This document shows positions 11,161 through 24,307 of a stretch of 64,000 nucleotides of DNA, piece by piece. The DNA is taken from the NCBI GenBank assembly GCA_011799875.1, contig CM022298.1, forward strand, positions 53,652,865 through 53,716,864, read 5' to 3'. The DNA is from Thinopyrum elongatum. Lineage: Eukaryota > Streptophyta > Magnoliopsida > Poales > Poaceae. The notes beneath the pieces are model-generated. The model searched no databases and was not told where the DNA came from. It saw only the letters and a list, made by a program, of their open reading frames with translations. Each line of letters opens with the position of its first letter. The stretch's first letter is position 1. Both the position numbers and the translations under genes were made by a program.

Positions 11161-11339
11161 CCCGAGGGGCTGTTCGTGAGTGCCTCCCGAAGGGCTGTCC
11201 AAGTGACGGTCCGAGTTCTGTGAGTCCTCCCGAAGGGCTGTCCGAGTGACCGTTCGAGTTTCGAAGGTCCTCCCGAAGGGCTGTCCGCGACACCGTCCGG
11301 GGGACTGTTCGACCGCCTCCCGGAGGGCTGTCCGAAGGG
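11161..11339 (+). repeat. Degenerate ~45-bp tandem array in LTR1
   Basis: Five spaced copies of the core CCCGAAGGGCTGTCC (variants CCCGAGGGGCTGTTC and CCCGGAGGGCTGTCC) lie in 179 bp. It lies downstream of the TATA box, so it would be transcribed. Also present in LTR2 and LTR3. Confidence 0.85.
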
Positions 11340-11541
11340 AAGACGAGGGTATACATCCTCGCGGTTGGGAGGTTGTAAATCCTAGCTGCGGGGATCTGCA
11401 CCACCGATCGTCATCGACTCTACTTTCGCTGCGCTACGAGTCGGTAACGAAAATGATCAAACCTTGTATGCAGTCTCCATAGTGGTCCTAGGCTGGTGCG
11501 TAGGTCGGAAAATTTTTGTTTTCTGCTGCGTTACCCTACAG

Positions 11542-11555
11542 TGGCATCATGAGCC
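11542..11555 (+). other. Primer binding site 1 (tRNA-iMet type, altered)
   Basis: TGGCATCATGAGCC starts one base after LTR1. The usual copia PBS matching initiator tRNA-Met reads TGGTATCAGAGCC, so this has T to C at position 4 and one extra base. Copy 2 has TGGCATCAAGAGCC. Confidence 0.7.
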
Positions 11556-14160
11556 GTGCTATGCGTAGATGCAGGTTGCGATCTAGAATACATAGAGATG
11601 TATGGGTGTTGCACAATATAATTAGGTAGTAGATGAGTTCTATTACTGAAAATTATTTGTGCGGGTAGCAGATGAAATCTGTTCCCCGATGTTCTTGTTG
11701 CTTCCCTAGAATTTGCATATTTCTGATCTTGATAACAGTATGGTGGAGTTTCAAAGTTCTGGCAATCCGCGATCCTGATTGATCAACGAAGTGCTAACAG
11801 TTCATTGAATTCCACCGTAGTTAAAAGGAAAGATGAAATTTCGCAGACAAAAGGGCAATGCAGATATGATCTGCACGGGGGTCATGCATATGACGAAGTT
11901 TAGTATGGGGCTCGAGATTTTATTATCTCGGTTTTCATACACCCTGGAAAGTTAATCTAGCGACTTGAATTATCATACTTGATGATGGACGTTGGTAGTT
12001 TCGGTTTGTTTCGAAACCTTAGAAGCCACGTAAAAACAAGTTTTTGCATGAACCGATTAGAGGCGTCTAACTTGGTTTTGCAGGAGGGTTTGCATGTGCA
12101 TATGATGTGGTATAGGAGTGCTCATATTTAATTTGATTATGTATGAGATGACTATATGATGTAAATTGATTAACATGACCTGTGTGTCATGATTCAGCAT
12201 GATGGCTGGAGCCATATGATTGCACTTTAAATGACCTGCGTGTCAAACTTGTTGTAATGCATTATTTTATTAGCTATAGAGATAGCAATATTATCTGGTG
12301 CATCGACAAGGTGGTGGCAATCTTCGTGAAGGTGAACACCGACGCGAATGCCGAAGACGAAGAAATACAAGACTTCTCCGTCAGAAAGGGCTATACCATA
12401 TCATGCTATTATGAATTACCTGAGATGTTTATCCCTTATGATGCACCCTTTTTGATTGCGCGGTAGTCGCTTTTATTAGGGTGATCTCTCACAAAAATAT
12501 CAAGTAGTTAGTGTTCTCCCAAGTGTAGCACCGTCACGGCACCTAACTTTTCGGGGCATCACATGGACACATGGGTGCGAACGATTAGGGAAGTGTGAGG
12601 CGGGTGAGTTGAGACCTCGCAGCAAGATCACTTGGTTGTCTTGACGTTCTGGAGGAGCGTCCTGAGCTCGGAACACGCCCATCGAAAGATGAACAAGAGT
12701 CACATAGAGATGTGATTGGCAAGTTGGCCTACCGATTGCAATTTTCGTCACTTGAGATGGACACATCCTTGGCATTAAATTGTAATATGGATCTTGAATC
12801 GCTCACAATCAATTATGAGAGATATTGATTTGAGTGGGAGCGCACTGTTGAATTAACTTGTTTAATTCTCAGTGCAATTAATTATGAACACTGTCTAAGT
12901 GTGGTTTGCTAATAGTTGTAGAATAATGGCTCGCGTTTCCACCTTCCCTATTAAAATTGAATAGCTATTAAATATCTGGTTAAAACTTTACGGTTGGTAA
13001 CGTAATGTGAGGATTGTCCTCAAGAGTGCCAAGAAGGACTTTGTCCTATCGCATACTTTCGGTATTCTCTCGCTTATGCTATGGATCATGTGACTCTCGT
13101 CCTTCGATCCAAAAGCTAGAATTCCATTTTTAGTCAAGTGCAATATGTTTGCTTCCATGAGACCCGAACTTCGAAAGTTTGGATAGTTATGTGATATTCA
13201 TGGAATCTGAAAATCATTTTCAGAGACAGACAAAGGCTAAAAGATATGAGATATCCAAAGCAATGTTTGTTTGCAAACTATTAGTAAAGGAGTTTACTAT
13301 GCATTAGACTAATAAGAGAGGGATCCAGTAGAACGCCCGTCATATGATGAAAGGTGAATAAAACAAACAACTTAAAGAGAATGGAAGTGTTCGAAGGGTG
13401 TTAGTGAAACTTTCACGCCTAGGAAGTCCGGGGCTAACGCCACTCTTAAGTTGGATGCTTCTTCTGAGAGTAGGAGAAATACTGAAAGTTAAACTGTTAG
13501 AAGTATAAAGGCAAAAAGAAAGAAGACTGGAATATCCAGCTCATGTATGAATGTCATACAAGTTTTTGATGTATAGAAGGCTGGTAAAAGATATAGTTCT
13601 TGGGAATTATGGTTAAACATGTTAATCACTAATTCTTGGGTATTGTGAGACAATCACAAAGATACCCGCTCGATTGCATTCTGTTGCAATTCGATGTAAG
13701 AACTACTATGGCCTAAAAGACTAGCCAGAAATGAGGTTTAGGTATACACAGGGAACATAGTAAATGTTACTATACCTTCCATCGGTGTATTACCGTCTGT
13801 ATTTATTTTTATAATTCGTTTGGAGTTTCACAAACTCTAGCCCATTGCATAAGGTATCTTGCAAGAAGGTTGTTTATAAGAGAACTATTGATGTTCGATG
13901 TTATGAATAACATAAGGGCCATACTTTCATTATGAATGAGATGTATGTTATGAATATTGATAATAATACATTACCTCTGGGTTTACTTTCATAATTCATT
14001 TTAGAGTTTCATACACTCTAGCTCGTTGCACAATTTTTGTTGCAAAAGAGTTGTTCATAAAAACAACAATTGTTGTTCAGTATTATGAATAACATGAAGG
14101 GCCATGCTTCCATCCTAGATGGGACGTATGTTATGAATATTGATGGTAATATGATACATC

Positions 14161-16600
14161 CATAACACTGACGCTAAATGTCATAAGACTAAAAGAATAC
14201 CACACAAGTGTGGCACTGCATTTGGTCACATTGGAGAAACCCGCATGGAAAATTCCATTATGATGGATTTTGAAGTCGTTTGATTTTGAATCACCTGACA
14301 CTTGCAACTTTCCTCCGAAAAGTAAAGTGACTGAAATACCGTTCACAGGCCATAAGGAACGAGCAAAGAACTTATTGGTGATCATACATTTTGATATATG
14401 TAGTCCGATAAATGTTGTTGCAAGTAGTGGATTTATCTATCTTCAGAAATGACTCAAGTAGATATATGGATATTTACTTGATGAGACGTAAGTCTGGATC
14501 TTTTGAAATCATTTGAAAGGTTTTCAAAATGAAGTAGAAGTTATTGTAACAAGAAAATTATGTTTCTACAATTCGATTGCAGAAAGAAATACTTGAGTTA
14601 CAAGTTTAGCGAATGTCTGATGAGTTGTGAAAAGAGTTTCATAACTTACACCTCCCGGAACACCGCTGTGAGTGGAAAGTCCGTGAAGATGTAATCGAAC
14701 CATTTATGACATGGTAAGATCAAAGATGACATAAATAAATTTGCCATTATCCCTTTTAAGGTGATGCTTTAGAGACTGCGGCTTTTACACTGAAAAGAGC
14801 TCCATCGGGTCTGTTGAAATGACACCATGGTATGGTATGCCCAACCATGTCATATCTTTTCTTAACATTTGGAATATGGGGCTTGTGTAAAAGGTTACAA
14901 ACCTATTTCAAATCAGGCAAGTGCTACTTTGTAGGTTATCCCAAGTAATTGGGTATTCCTCCCTCACTATACCGAGGCAAATAGGTTTGCCACAAAGAAC
15001 GGTATGCTTTTTGAAGAAAATGGTTCTTTCAAAAGGTGAGTGGGAGAATAGTGCAACTCGACAAGATAAACAGTATCTTCGTCATCAGGTCAAAGGAAAG
15101 AGACCTTGGAAGCAATTCCAGAGTTTCCTACTGCGACTGATACGGAAGTCTCTACAATAAAATGTATGGACTTCGGTCGAACTTGCAGCTGAACCACGTA
15201 GGCAAGGCTCGTGCAAACCTCTCAGGTGCGCAAACGAGATATTGTTGTTAGACAACAGTATACCTACAATACACAAGGAAGCGTTGATGAGCCCTGACTC
15301 CGGAATTGGCTAAATGCCAATACAATCCGAGATAGTTTCCATATAAGTGATTCAAGATTAAAACCTTGATACACCTTTCGGAAGACTTAGAGTCTGACGA
15401 ATATTTATGGAACTATAACTGATACGAATAAAAATGTTTTATCCATAAAGCTCGACTTGTTGCAATATACAAGTTCAAGGAGTTGACTACGATGAGGTTG
15501 CTTCACCGTAGCGATGCTTAAAGTCGGTTCGGGTTGAACTAGCAATTAATACATATTTCATATCATGAGATATAAAACAATGGATGACAAAAGGATTTCC
15601 ACCTGATGGAAATGAAACCAAGGACTTGCATGTGTTACAGTCCAAGGTATTTTGTCAATCCAGAGGATGCTAGTAAGTATGCAAACTTCAGAGTTCCAGC
15701 AATGGACAGAAGAGAGCAAAATGGAGTTGGAATCTTTGTGTTTTGATGAAATGGTTAAAAGGGTTTTGACTTCATCAATGGGTAACGAAGATGCTTGTGA
15801 TTCAAGAAAGTAAGTGGGAGCATAATAATATTTCTAAAAACATTGTGTGCTTGACACATTGTTAATTGGAATTAAATTTCTTGACACGAATTAGGACTTC
15901 ATTTAAAAAGGGTTTTTTGATGAAGTGCTTGGGCTAAATAGCCTTAATATTAGGCATGATGATCTATGGAGATAGATTTACCTGATGGGGCTGAGCAAAG
16001 ATACATATTGACAAAATGCTAAAACCTTTTAGCATTAAAAACCGTCAAGGAGTGATTCTTGCCGAAGTCACATGGAAAGAGTTTTTGCAAGACTCGGTGT
16101 CCCAAAACACTGATGAGCAAAATACATGATGGAGATTCCACACACTCTTGTGTTTGGATTAATCATGTATTCCATGGTATGTAAAAACAACCAGATATGT
16201 CCAATACTCCAAAGTTGTTGCGAGTATAGATACCAAGGTGATCAAAAGTTCTGATCATGGGACAACAGTGAAAAAGGGTCATTGAGTACTATAGTAGCAC
16301 TGATGACATGTTTTCTCGCAAGCGGAGATCATGAAGATTTCATTGTAAAAGGTTACATCGATACAGTCTTCATCCATGCTCCAAGCGATTTTTGATTTAA
16401 TTTGAGGGTTTTGTGTAAAACACAATATGGTGGCACGGTAGTTGGAAATTGTTCCAAACAAGTTACTGTGGCGAATTCTATAACAGAGGCGAAGTATGTT
16501 GCCGCTTTTAAAAGCGACAAAGAAGATGTTGAATCATGGGACACTACTGCAAGTAGTTGCTCCATAACTCAGTCTGAGGAATCCAGGTTCGACCTGTGAT
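14161..16600 (+). pseudogene. Copia pol fragments, internal 1: integrase, RT, RNase H
   Basis: In shifting frames with many stops: a pre-integrase/zinc-finger piece near 14210; an integrase-core piece near 14440-14530 readable as SSRYMDIYLMRRKSGSFE; the integrase C-terminal piece near 14880-15030; an RT piece near 15900-16010 ending GLSKDTY; and an RNase H piece (16402-16600) with SITEAKYVAAF. A 48-bp stretch present in internal 2 (about 23984-24031) is missing after GAATCAT near 16535. No catalytic domain is intact. Confidence 0.8.
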
Positions 16601-16811
16601 TCACATACATACCAAGCCAAGTCCACACAAAATATGAATTTTGTGAAGGCGTGAAAACGCGAGGATATGCAAAGATACACACGGAGCTGAAGTCGTCAGA
16701 TCCGTTGGACATCAGGCTATACCACAAGCGAAGTATATTTACACCGGTGTGCCACAGGTGTAAAGTGCATTAGCATCAACTAGATTATTGACTCTAGTGC
16801 AAGTGGGAGTC

Positions 16812-18991
16812 TGTAAGAGATATGCCCTAGAGGCAATAATAAATGTTATTAATTATCTCCCTGTTCATAATTAAGTTTATATTCCATGCTATAACTGCTA
16901 TGGTTCCCGAGCCCGTATATCCATAAAGGCTCTGGGGAAAACCCATGTGCACGTGTGGTATAATAAACGGTAAAATGTATTCCTAGTCGTGCCTCTAAGA
17001 CTAGCTCAAGTGTTGCATGATGATTATGTTTTTCCAATCATGGGCATGTCTATGCCAGCAACTTTGAGGGCACAATGTCAGGAAGGACATTTGTGTTGAA
17101 TCGACCCGAATTGATGTTATGCTATGAGATACATTCGTCATGAGTTAATGGTTAATAACACAGAGATGGTTAATGTTTGCATGATTCCTCAGACCATGAG
17201 AGTATCGAGTTTCTTCATGCTTGATTCATGAACTTTGGGGTTTGTTAAACGTCATCCGTAACTGGATAGCTATTACGGCGGCTTACGGGTTCATGGGAAA
17301 GTATGTCAAGTAACTTGATAGCTCAAGATTGGGATTTGCTCCTCCGACGATGGAGAGATATCTCTGGGCCCTCTCGGTGTTACGGTATCCATCATCGTCT
17401 GGCCAGACACTTTGTGATTTGATCACGGGGATGCCGGAACACGGTAACGAGAAAAGAGAACAATACCGGTAACGAGGTAACTAGCATAGTGGACAAGTTG
17501 TTGATCCACGGGAATGCCAACATGTCTCACCTCAGGTATTTGTAACATATCGCGAAGCAACAGGAATAGCACACGGCAACTGGAGGTTCACTCGAATATT
17601 CATTCGTGTGGGTATAGGGGTCAATATGGGTGTCCACGGCTCCGATGTTGATCATTGATCGGAAGGGGTTTCGTGTCATGTCTATACTTCACCGAACCTA
17701 TAGGGTCACACGCTTAAGGGTCATCTATCTGCTGAATACTAGACAGGGAGTCTGAGAGAAAATCACCGAAAAAGTTTCGGACACCGAAAAGTTTCGGACA
17801 GCGGAAAAGTTCCGCAGAGAGAGGTCACCGGATGAGTTCCGGTGAAACTGAAAAGTTGTTTCAGAGGATACCATTAAGTCAAATTGGTTTCGGCACATGC
17901 CTGATAATTCTTGGAGGGTGCCAGAATCATTCTGGAAACTTCTGGGAATTTTCTGGAAGAAAAACCGGAAATGTTTCGGAGCTGCCGGAACCGCTTCAGA
18001 TGCTTTTCGCAGATGAAAATCACTAATCTGGAATTGTTCCAGAACGCGTTGAAAATTATTTTAGTGGGTACTGGAATTGTTCTAAGCCCACATAAATATT
18101 TTCAGTTCGAACGGACGCTGAAAAATGTCGTCGTGAATAGTGAAAGTGCTTTTTGGATAATTTTTGGAAGCCACCTTTTAGGGCTTTTGCTAAAGGCTTC
18201 TAGAAAGTGATGTGGATGGATGAGAACCCCCTTTGGGGGGGCCCTCATGGGGGAGTGGCCGGCCACACTAGGGGCTCCACCTTGGAGCCCCTCTTGTTCC
18301 TTGGTTTCTCCTTTAGGTCCTTGTGGAAGGACTTCCCTCATATGCCTTTGGGTTTTATTGGATAACTACCCTACCCCTTGGCTTTCCTATAAATAGAGGT
18401 GGAGGGGCAGCCCTCCACACTCATCCCTTGCTCTCATACACATGCCAAGATGTTATCTGGCTTCTCTCTCCCTCCCACGAAAAGAGTTTCGTAGAGCCGA
18501 AAGGCTGTCTGGGTTCCGGCAGGAACTAGTTCTGGACGGCGAAGCCCTGCCGGATAGGTGACACCGTATGTGTGCAACTCTGTAGAGAGGTCGTAGTTTC
18601 GATCTTAGTGCCCGAGGGGCTGTTCGAGAGTGCCTCCCGAAGGGCTGTCCAAGTGACGGTCCGAGTTCTGTGAGTCCTCCCGAAGGGCTGTCCGAGTGAC
18701 CATTCGAGTTCCGAAGGTCCTCCCGAAGGGCTGTCCGCGACATCGTCCGGGGGACAGTTCGACCGCCTCCCGGAGGGCTGTCCGAAGGGAAGACGAGGGT
18801 ATACATCCTCGCGGTTGGGAGGTTGTAAATCCTAGCTGCGGGGATCTGCACCGCCGATCGTCATCGACTCTACTTCCGCTGCGCTACGAGTCGGTAACGA
18901 AAATGATCAAACCTTGTATGCAGTCTCCATAGTGGTCCTGGGCTGGTGCGTAGGTCGGAAAATTTTTGTTTTTTTGCTGCGTTACCCTACA
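16812..18991 (+). repeat. Copia LTR2 (2180 bp), central and probably recombinant
   Basis: TGTAAGAGATATGCCC to GCGTTACCCTACA, preceded by a PPT and followed by a PBS, so it serves as 3' LTR of copy 1 and 5' LTR of copy 2. The U3 segment around 18150-18210 is shared with LTR3 but not LTR1; the block 18210-18360 is partly unique to LTR2. TATAAATA at 18388-18395; tandem array at 18611-18789. Confidence 0.92.
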
Positions 18992-18992
18992 G

Positions 18993-19006
18993 TGGCATCA
19001 AGAGCC
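18993..19006 (+). other. Primer binding site 2
   Basis: TGGCATCAAGAGCC begins one base after LTR2, same position and same altered form as PBS 1. Confidence 0.7.
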
Positions 19007-21600
19007 GTGCTATGCGTAGATGCAGGTTGCGATCTAGAATACATAGTGATGTATGGGTGTTGCACAATATACTTAGGTAGTAGATGAGTTCTATTACTGA
19101 AAATTATTTGTGTGGGTAGCAGATGAAATCTGTTACCCGATGTTCTTGTTGCTTCCCTGGAATTTGCATATTTCTGATCTTGATAACAACATGGTGGAGT
19201 TTCAATGTTCTGGCAATCCGCGATCCTGATTGATCAACGAAGTGCTAACAGTTCATTGAATTCCACCGTAGTTAAAAGGAAAGATGAAATTTCGCAGACA
19301 AAAGGGCAATGCAGATATGATCTGCACGGGGGTCATGCGTATGACGAAGTTTAGTATGGGGCTCGAGATTTTATTATCTCGGTTTTCATACACCCTGGAA
19401 AGTTAATCTAGCGACTTGAATTATCATACTTGATGATGGACGTTGGTAGCATCGGTTTGTTTCGAAACCTTAGAAGCCACGTAAAACAAGTTTTTGCATG
19501 AACCGATTAGAGGCGTCTAACTTGGTTTTGCAGGAGGGTTTGCATGTGCATATGATGTGGTATAGCAGTGCTCATAATAATTTGATTATGTATGAGATGA
19601 CTATATAATGTAAATTTATTTGACCTGCGTGTCATGATTCGGCATGATGGCTGGAGCCATATGATTGCACTTTAAATGACCTGCGTGTCAACCTTGTTGT
19701 AATGCATTATTTTATTAGCTATAGATATAGCAATATTATCTGGTGCATCGACAAGGTGGTGGCAATCTTCGCAAAGGTGAACACCGACGCGAATGCCGAA
19801 GACGAAGAAATACAAGACTTCTCCGTCAGAAAGGGCTATACCATATCATGCTATTATGAATTGCCTGAGATGTTTATCCCTTATGTTGCACCCTTCTTGA
19901 TTGCGCGGTAGTCGCTTTTATTAGGGTGATCTCTCACAAAAATATCAAGTAGTTAGTGTTCTCCCAAGTGTAGCACCGTCACGGCACCTAACTTTTCGGG
20001 GCATCACATGGACACATGGGTGCGAACGATTAGGGAAGTGTGAGGCGGGTGAGTTGAGACCTCGCAGCAAGATCACTTGGTTGTCTTGACGTTCTGGAGG
20101 AGCGTCCTGAGCTCGGAACACGCCCATCGAAAGATGAACAAGAGTCACATAGAGATGTGATTGGCAAGTTGGCCTACCGATTGCAATTTTCGTCACTTGA
20201 GATGGACACATCCTTGGCGTTGAATTGTAATATGGATCTTGAATCACTCACAATCAATTTTGAGAGATATTGATTTGAGTGGGAGCGCACTGTTGAATTA
20301 ACTTGTTTAATTCTCAGTGCAATTAATTTTGAACACTGTCCTAGTGTGATTTGCATAATAGTTGTAGAATAATGGCTCGCATTTCCACCTTCCCTATTAA
20401 AATTGAATAGCTGTTAAATATCTGGTTAAAACTTTACGGTTGGTAACGTAATGTGAGGATTGTCCTCAAGAGTGCCAAGAAGGACTTTGTCCTATCGCAT
20501 ACTTTCGGTATTCTCTCGCTTATGCTATGGATCATGTGACTCTCGTCCTTCGATCCAAAAGCTAGAATTCCATTTTTAGTCAAGTGCAATATGTTTGCTT
20601 CCATGAGACCCGAACTTCGAAAGTTTGGATAGTTATGTGATATTCATGGAATCTGAAAATCATTTTCAGAGACAGACAAAGGCTAAAAGATATGAGATAT
20701 CCAAAGCGATGTTTGTTTGCAAACTAGTAGTAAAGGAGTTTACTATGCATTAGACTGATAAGAGAGGGATCCAGTAGAACGCCTGTCATATGATGAAAGG
20801 TGAATAAAACAACAACTTAAAGAGAATGGAAGTGTCCGAAGGGTGTTAGTGAAACTTTCACGCCTAGGAAGTCCGGGGCTAACGCCACTCTTAAGTTGGG
20901 TGCTTCTTCTGAGAGTAGGAGAAATACTAAAAGTTAAACTGTTAGAAGTATAAAGGCAGAAAGAAAGAAGACTGGAATATCCAGCTCATGTATGAATGTC
21001 ATACAAGTTTTTGATGTATAGAAGGCTGGTCAAAGATATAGTTCTTGGGAATTATGATTAAATTGTTAATCACTAATTCTTGGGTATTGTGAGTTAATCA
21101 CAAAGATACCCGCTCGATTGCTTTCTGTTGCAACTCGATGTAAGAACTACTACGGCCTGAAAGACTAGCCAGGAATGAGGTTGAGATACACACATGGAAC
21201 ATAGTAAATGTTACTATACCTTCCATCGGTGTATTACCTATGTATTTACTTTCATAATTCATTTTAGAGTTTTACACTCTAGGCCTTTGCATAAGGTATC
21301 TTGCAAGAAGGTTGTTCATAAGAGAACTTTTTATGTTCGATGTTATGAATAACATAAGGGCCATACTTTCATTATGAATGAAACATATGTTATGAATAAT
21401 GATAATAAAATATTACCTCTGTGTTTACTTTCATAATTCATTTTAGAGTTTCATACACTCTAGCCCATTGCACAATGTTTGTTGCAATAGGAGTTGTTCA
21501 TAAAAACAACAATTGTTGTTCAGTATTATGAATAACATGAAGGGCCATGCTTCCATCCAAGATGGGATGTATGTTATGAATATTGATGGTAATATGATAC

Positions 21601-24094
21601 ATCCATAACACTGACACTAAATGTCGCAAGACTAACAGAATACCACACACCTGTGGCACTGCATTTGGTCACATTGGAGAAACCCGCATGGAAATTCCAT
21701 TATGATGGATTTTGAAGTCGGTTGATTTTTGAATCATCTGACACTTGCAACTTTCCTCCGAAAAGTAAAGTGACTGAAATACCGTTCACAGGCCATAAGG
21801 AACGAGCAACAAACTTATTGATGATCATACATTTTGATGTGTGTAGTTCAATAAATGTTGTTGCAAGTAGTGGATTTATCTATCTTCAGAAATGACTCAA
21901 GTAGATATATGGATATTTACTTGATGAGACGTAAGTCTGGATCTTTTGAAATCATTCGAAAGGTTTTCATAAATGAAGAAGAAGTTATTGTAACAAGAAA
22001 ATTATGTTTCTACAATTCGATTGCAGAAAGGAATTTTTGAGTTACAAGTTTAGCGAATGTCTGATGAGTTGTGAAAGGGGTTTCATAACTTGCACCTCCC
22101 GGAACACCACTGCAAGTGGAAAGTCCGTGAAAATGTAATCGAACCATTTATGACATGGTAAGATCAAAGATGACATAAATAAATTTGCCATTATCCCTTT
22201 TAAAGAGTGATGCTTTAGAGACTGCGGCTTTTTACACTGAAAAGAGCTCCATCGGGTCTGTTGAAATGACGCAATGGTATGGTACGCCCAACCATGTTAT
22301 ATCTTTTCTTAACATTTGGAATATGGGGCTTGTGTAAAAGGTTACAAACCTATTCCAAATCAGACAAGTGCTACTTTGCAGGTTATCCCAAGTCATTGGG
22401 TATTCCTCCCTCACTATACCGAGGCAAATAGGTTTGCCACAAAGAACGGTATGTTTTTTGAAGAAAATGGTTCTTTCAAAAAGGTGAGTGGGAGAATAAT
22501 GCAACTCGATGAGATAACCAGTATCTCCGTCATCAGGTCAAAGGAAAGAGACCTTGGAAGTAATTCCAGAGTTTCCTACTGCGACTGATACGGAAGTCTC
22601 TACAATAAAATGTATGGACTTCAGTCGAACTTGCAGCTGAACCATGTAGGCAAGGCTCGTGCAAACCTCTCAGGTGCGCAAACGAGATATTGTTGTTAGA
22701 CAACAGTATACCTACGATACACAAGGAAGCGTTGATGGGCCCTGACTCCGGAATTGGCTAAATGCCAATACAATCCAAGATAGTTTCCATATAAGTGATT
22801 CAAGATTAAAACCTTGATACACCTTTCGGAAGACTTAGAGTCTGACGAATATTTATGGAACTTAAAACTGATACGGATAAAAAAAATTATCCATAAAGCT
22901 CAACTTGTTGCAATATACAAGTTCAAGGAGTTGACTACGATGAGATTGTTTCACCGTAGCGATGCTTAAAGTCGGTTCGGGTTGAACTAGCAATTAATAC
23001 ATATTTCAGTCATGAGATATGAAACATGGATGACAATAGGATTTCCATATGATGGAAATGAAACCAAGGACTTGCATGTGTTACAGTCCAAGGTATTTTG
23101 TCATTCCAGAGGATGCTAGTAAAGTTTGCAAACTTCAGAGTTCCAGCGATGAACAGAAGAGAGCAAAATGGAGTTGGAATCTTCGTGTTTTGATGAAATG
23201 GTCAAAAAGGGTTTGACTTCATCAATGGGTAACGAAGATGCTTGTGATTCAAGAAAGTAAGTGGGAGCATAATAAAATTTCTGAAAACCTTGTGTGCTTG
23301 ACACATTGTTAATTGGAATTAAAATTCTTGACACGAATTAGGACTTCATTTGAAAATAGTTTTTCAATGAAGTGCTTGGGCTAAATAGCCTCAATATTAG
23401 GCATGATGATCTATGAAGATAGATTTACCTAATGGGGCTAAGCAATAAATACATATTGACAAGATGCTAAAACTTTTTAGCATTTAAAACGCCAAGGAGT
23501 GATTCTTGCCGAAGTCACATGGAAAGAGTTTTTGCAAGACTCTGTGTCTCAATAACACTGATGAGCAAAATACATGATGGAGATTCCACACACCTTCGTG
23601 TTTGGATTAATCATGTATTCCATGGTATGTAAAACAACCAGATATGTCCAATACTCCCAAAGTTGTTGTGAGTATAGATACCAAAGTGATCAAAAGTACT
23701 GATCATAGGACAACAGTGAAAAAGGGTCATTGAGTACTATAGTAGCACTGATGACATGTTTTCTCGCAAGCAGAGATCATGAAGAGTTCATTGTAAAAGG
23801 TTACATCGATACAGTCTTCATCCATGCTCCAAGCGATTTTCGATTTAAGTTAAGGGTTTTGTGCAATACACTATATGGTGGCACGGTAGTTGGAAATTGT
23901 TCCAAACAAGTTACTGTGGCGAATTCTATAACAGAGGCGAAGTATGTTGCCGCTTTTAAAAGCGACAAAGAAGATGTTGAATCATATAGTTCATTCATGA
24001 ACTTAGTATGGTTCCAAGATGGCTTTTGTCAATGGGACACTACTGCAGGTAGTTGCTCCATAACTCAGTCTGAGGAATCCAGGTTCGACCTGTG
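21601..24094 (+). pseudogene. Copia pol fragments, internal 2: integrase, RT, RNase H
   Basis: The integrase core is clearest here: 21855-22040 encodes SSRYMDIYLMRRKSGSFE, and 22316-22500 encodes the integrase C-terminal part with TEANRFATKNGMFFEENGSF. RT remnants lie at about 23340-23560, and an RNase H remnant at 23780-24094 with VKGYIDTVF, GNCSKQVTVAN and SITEAKYVAAF. Stops and frameshifts occur throughout, many at the same places as in internal 1. Confidence 0.8.
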
Positions 24095-24307
24095 ATTCAC
24101 ATACATACAAAGCCAAGTCCACACAAAATATGAATTTTGTGAAAGCGTGAAAACGTGAGGATATGCAAAGATACACACGAATCTGAAGTCGTCAGATCCG
24201 TTGGACATCAGGCTATAGCACAAGCGAAGCATATTTACACCGGTGTGCCACAGGTGTAAAGTGCATTAGCATTAACTAGATTATTGACTCTAGTGCAAGT
24301 GGGAGTC

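Larger units (their letters stand above)
9512..11540 (+). repeat. Copia LTR1 (2029 bp)
   Basis: TGTAGGAGATATGCCC to GCGTTACCCTACA. U3 carries TATAAATA; just upstream, about 10850-10936, the sequence differs completely from LTR2 and LTR3 and contains two hairpins. R/U5 contains a degenerate tandem array. Short ORFs found here recur in all three LTRs because the LTRs are copies. Confidence 0.92.
11541..16811 (+). repeat. Copia internal region 1 (decayed gag-pol)
   Basis: 5271 bp between LTR1 and LTR2 without any long reading frame. The first 2.6 kb is an unrecognisable gag/leader; the largest retained frame (12257-12466, 69 codons) is shared with internal region 2 but I cannot assign it. Recognisable pol fragments follow from about 14161. 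Ends with PPT AAGTGGGAGT (16801-16810) and one base before LTR2. Confidence 0.85.
18992..24307 (+). repeat. Copia internal region 2 (decayed gag-pol)
   Basis: 5316 bp, colinear with internal region 1 and very similar throughout, including the loss of coding capacity. The small frame at 19702-19911 matches that at 12257-12466 with three residue changes. Small indels separate the copies. Ends with AAGTGGGAGTC before LTR3. Confidence 0.85.

Noticed and set aside
10982..11482. 140-aa minus and 78-aa plus ORFs, repeated at 18453-18932 and 25948-26427
   Set aside because: They recur only because the LTR recurs; they arise from the CCCGAAGGGCTGTCC tandem array and have no coding support.
12257..12466. 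69-aa ORF kept in both copia internal regions
   Set aside because: Too short and unassigned; its conservation follows from overall similarity of the two copies, so not called as a gene.
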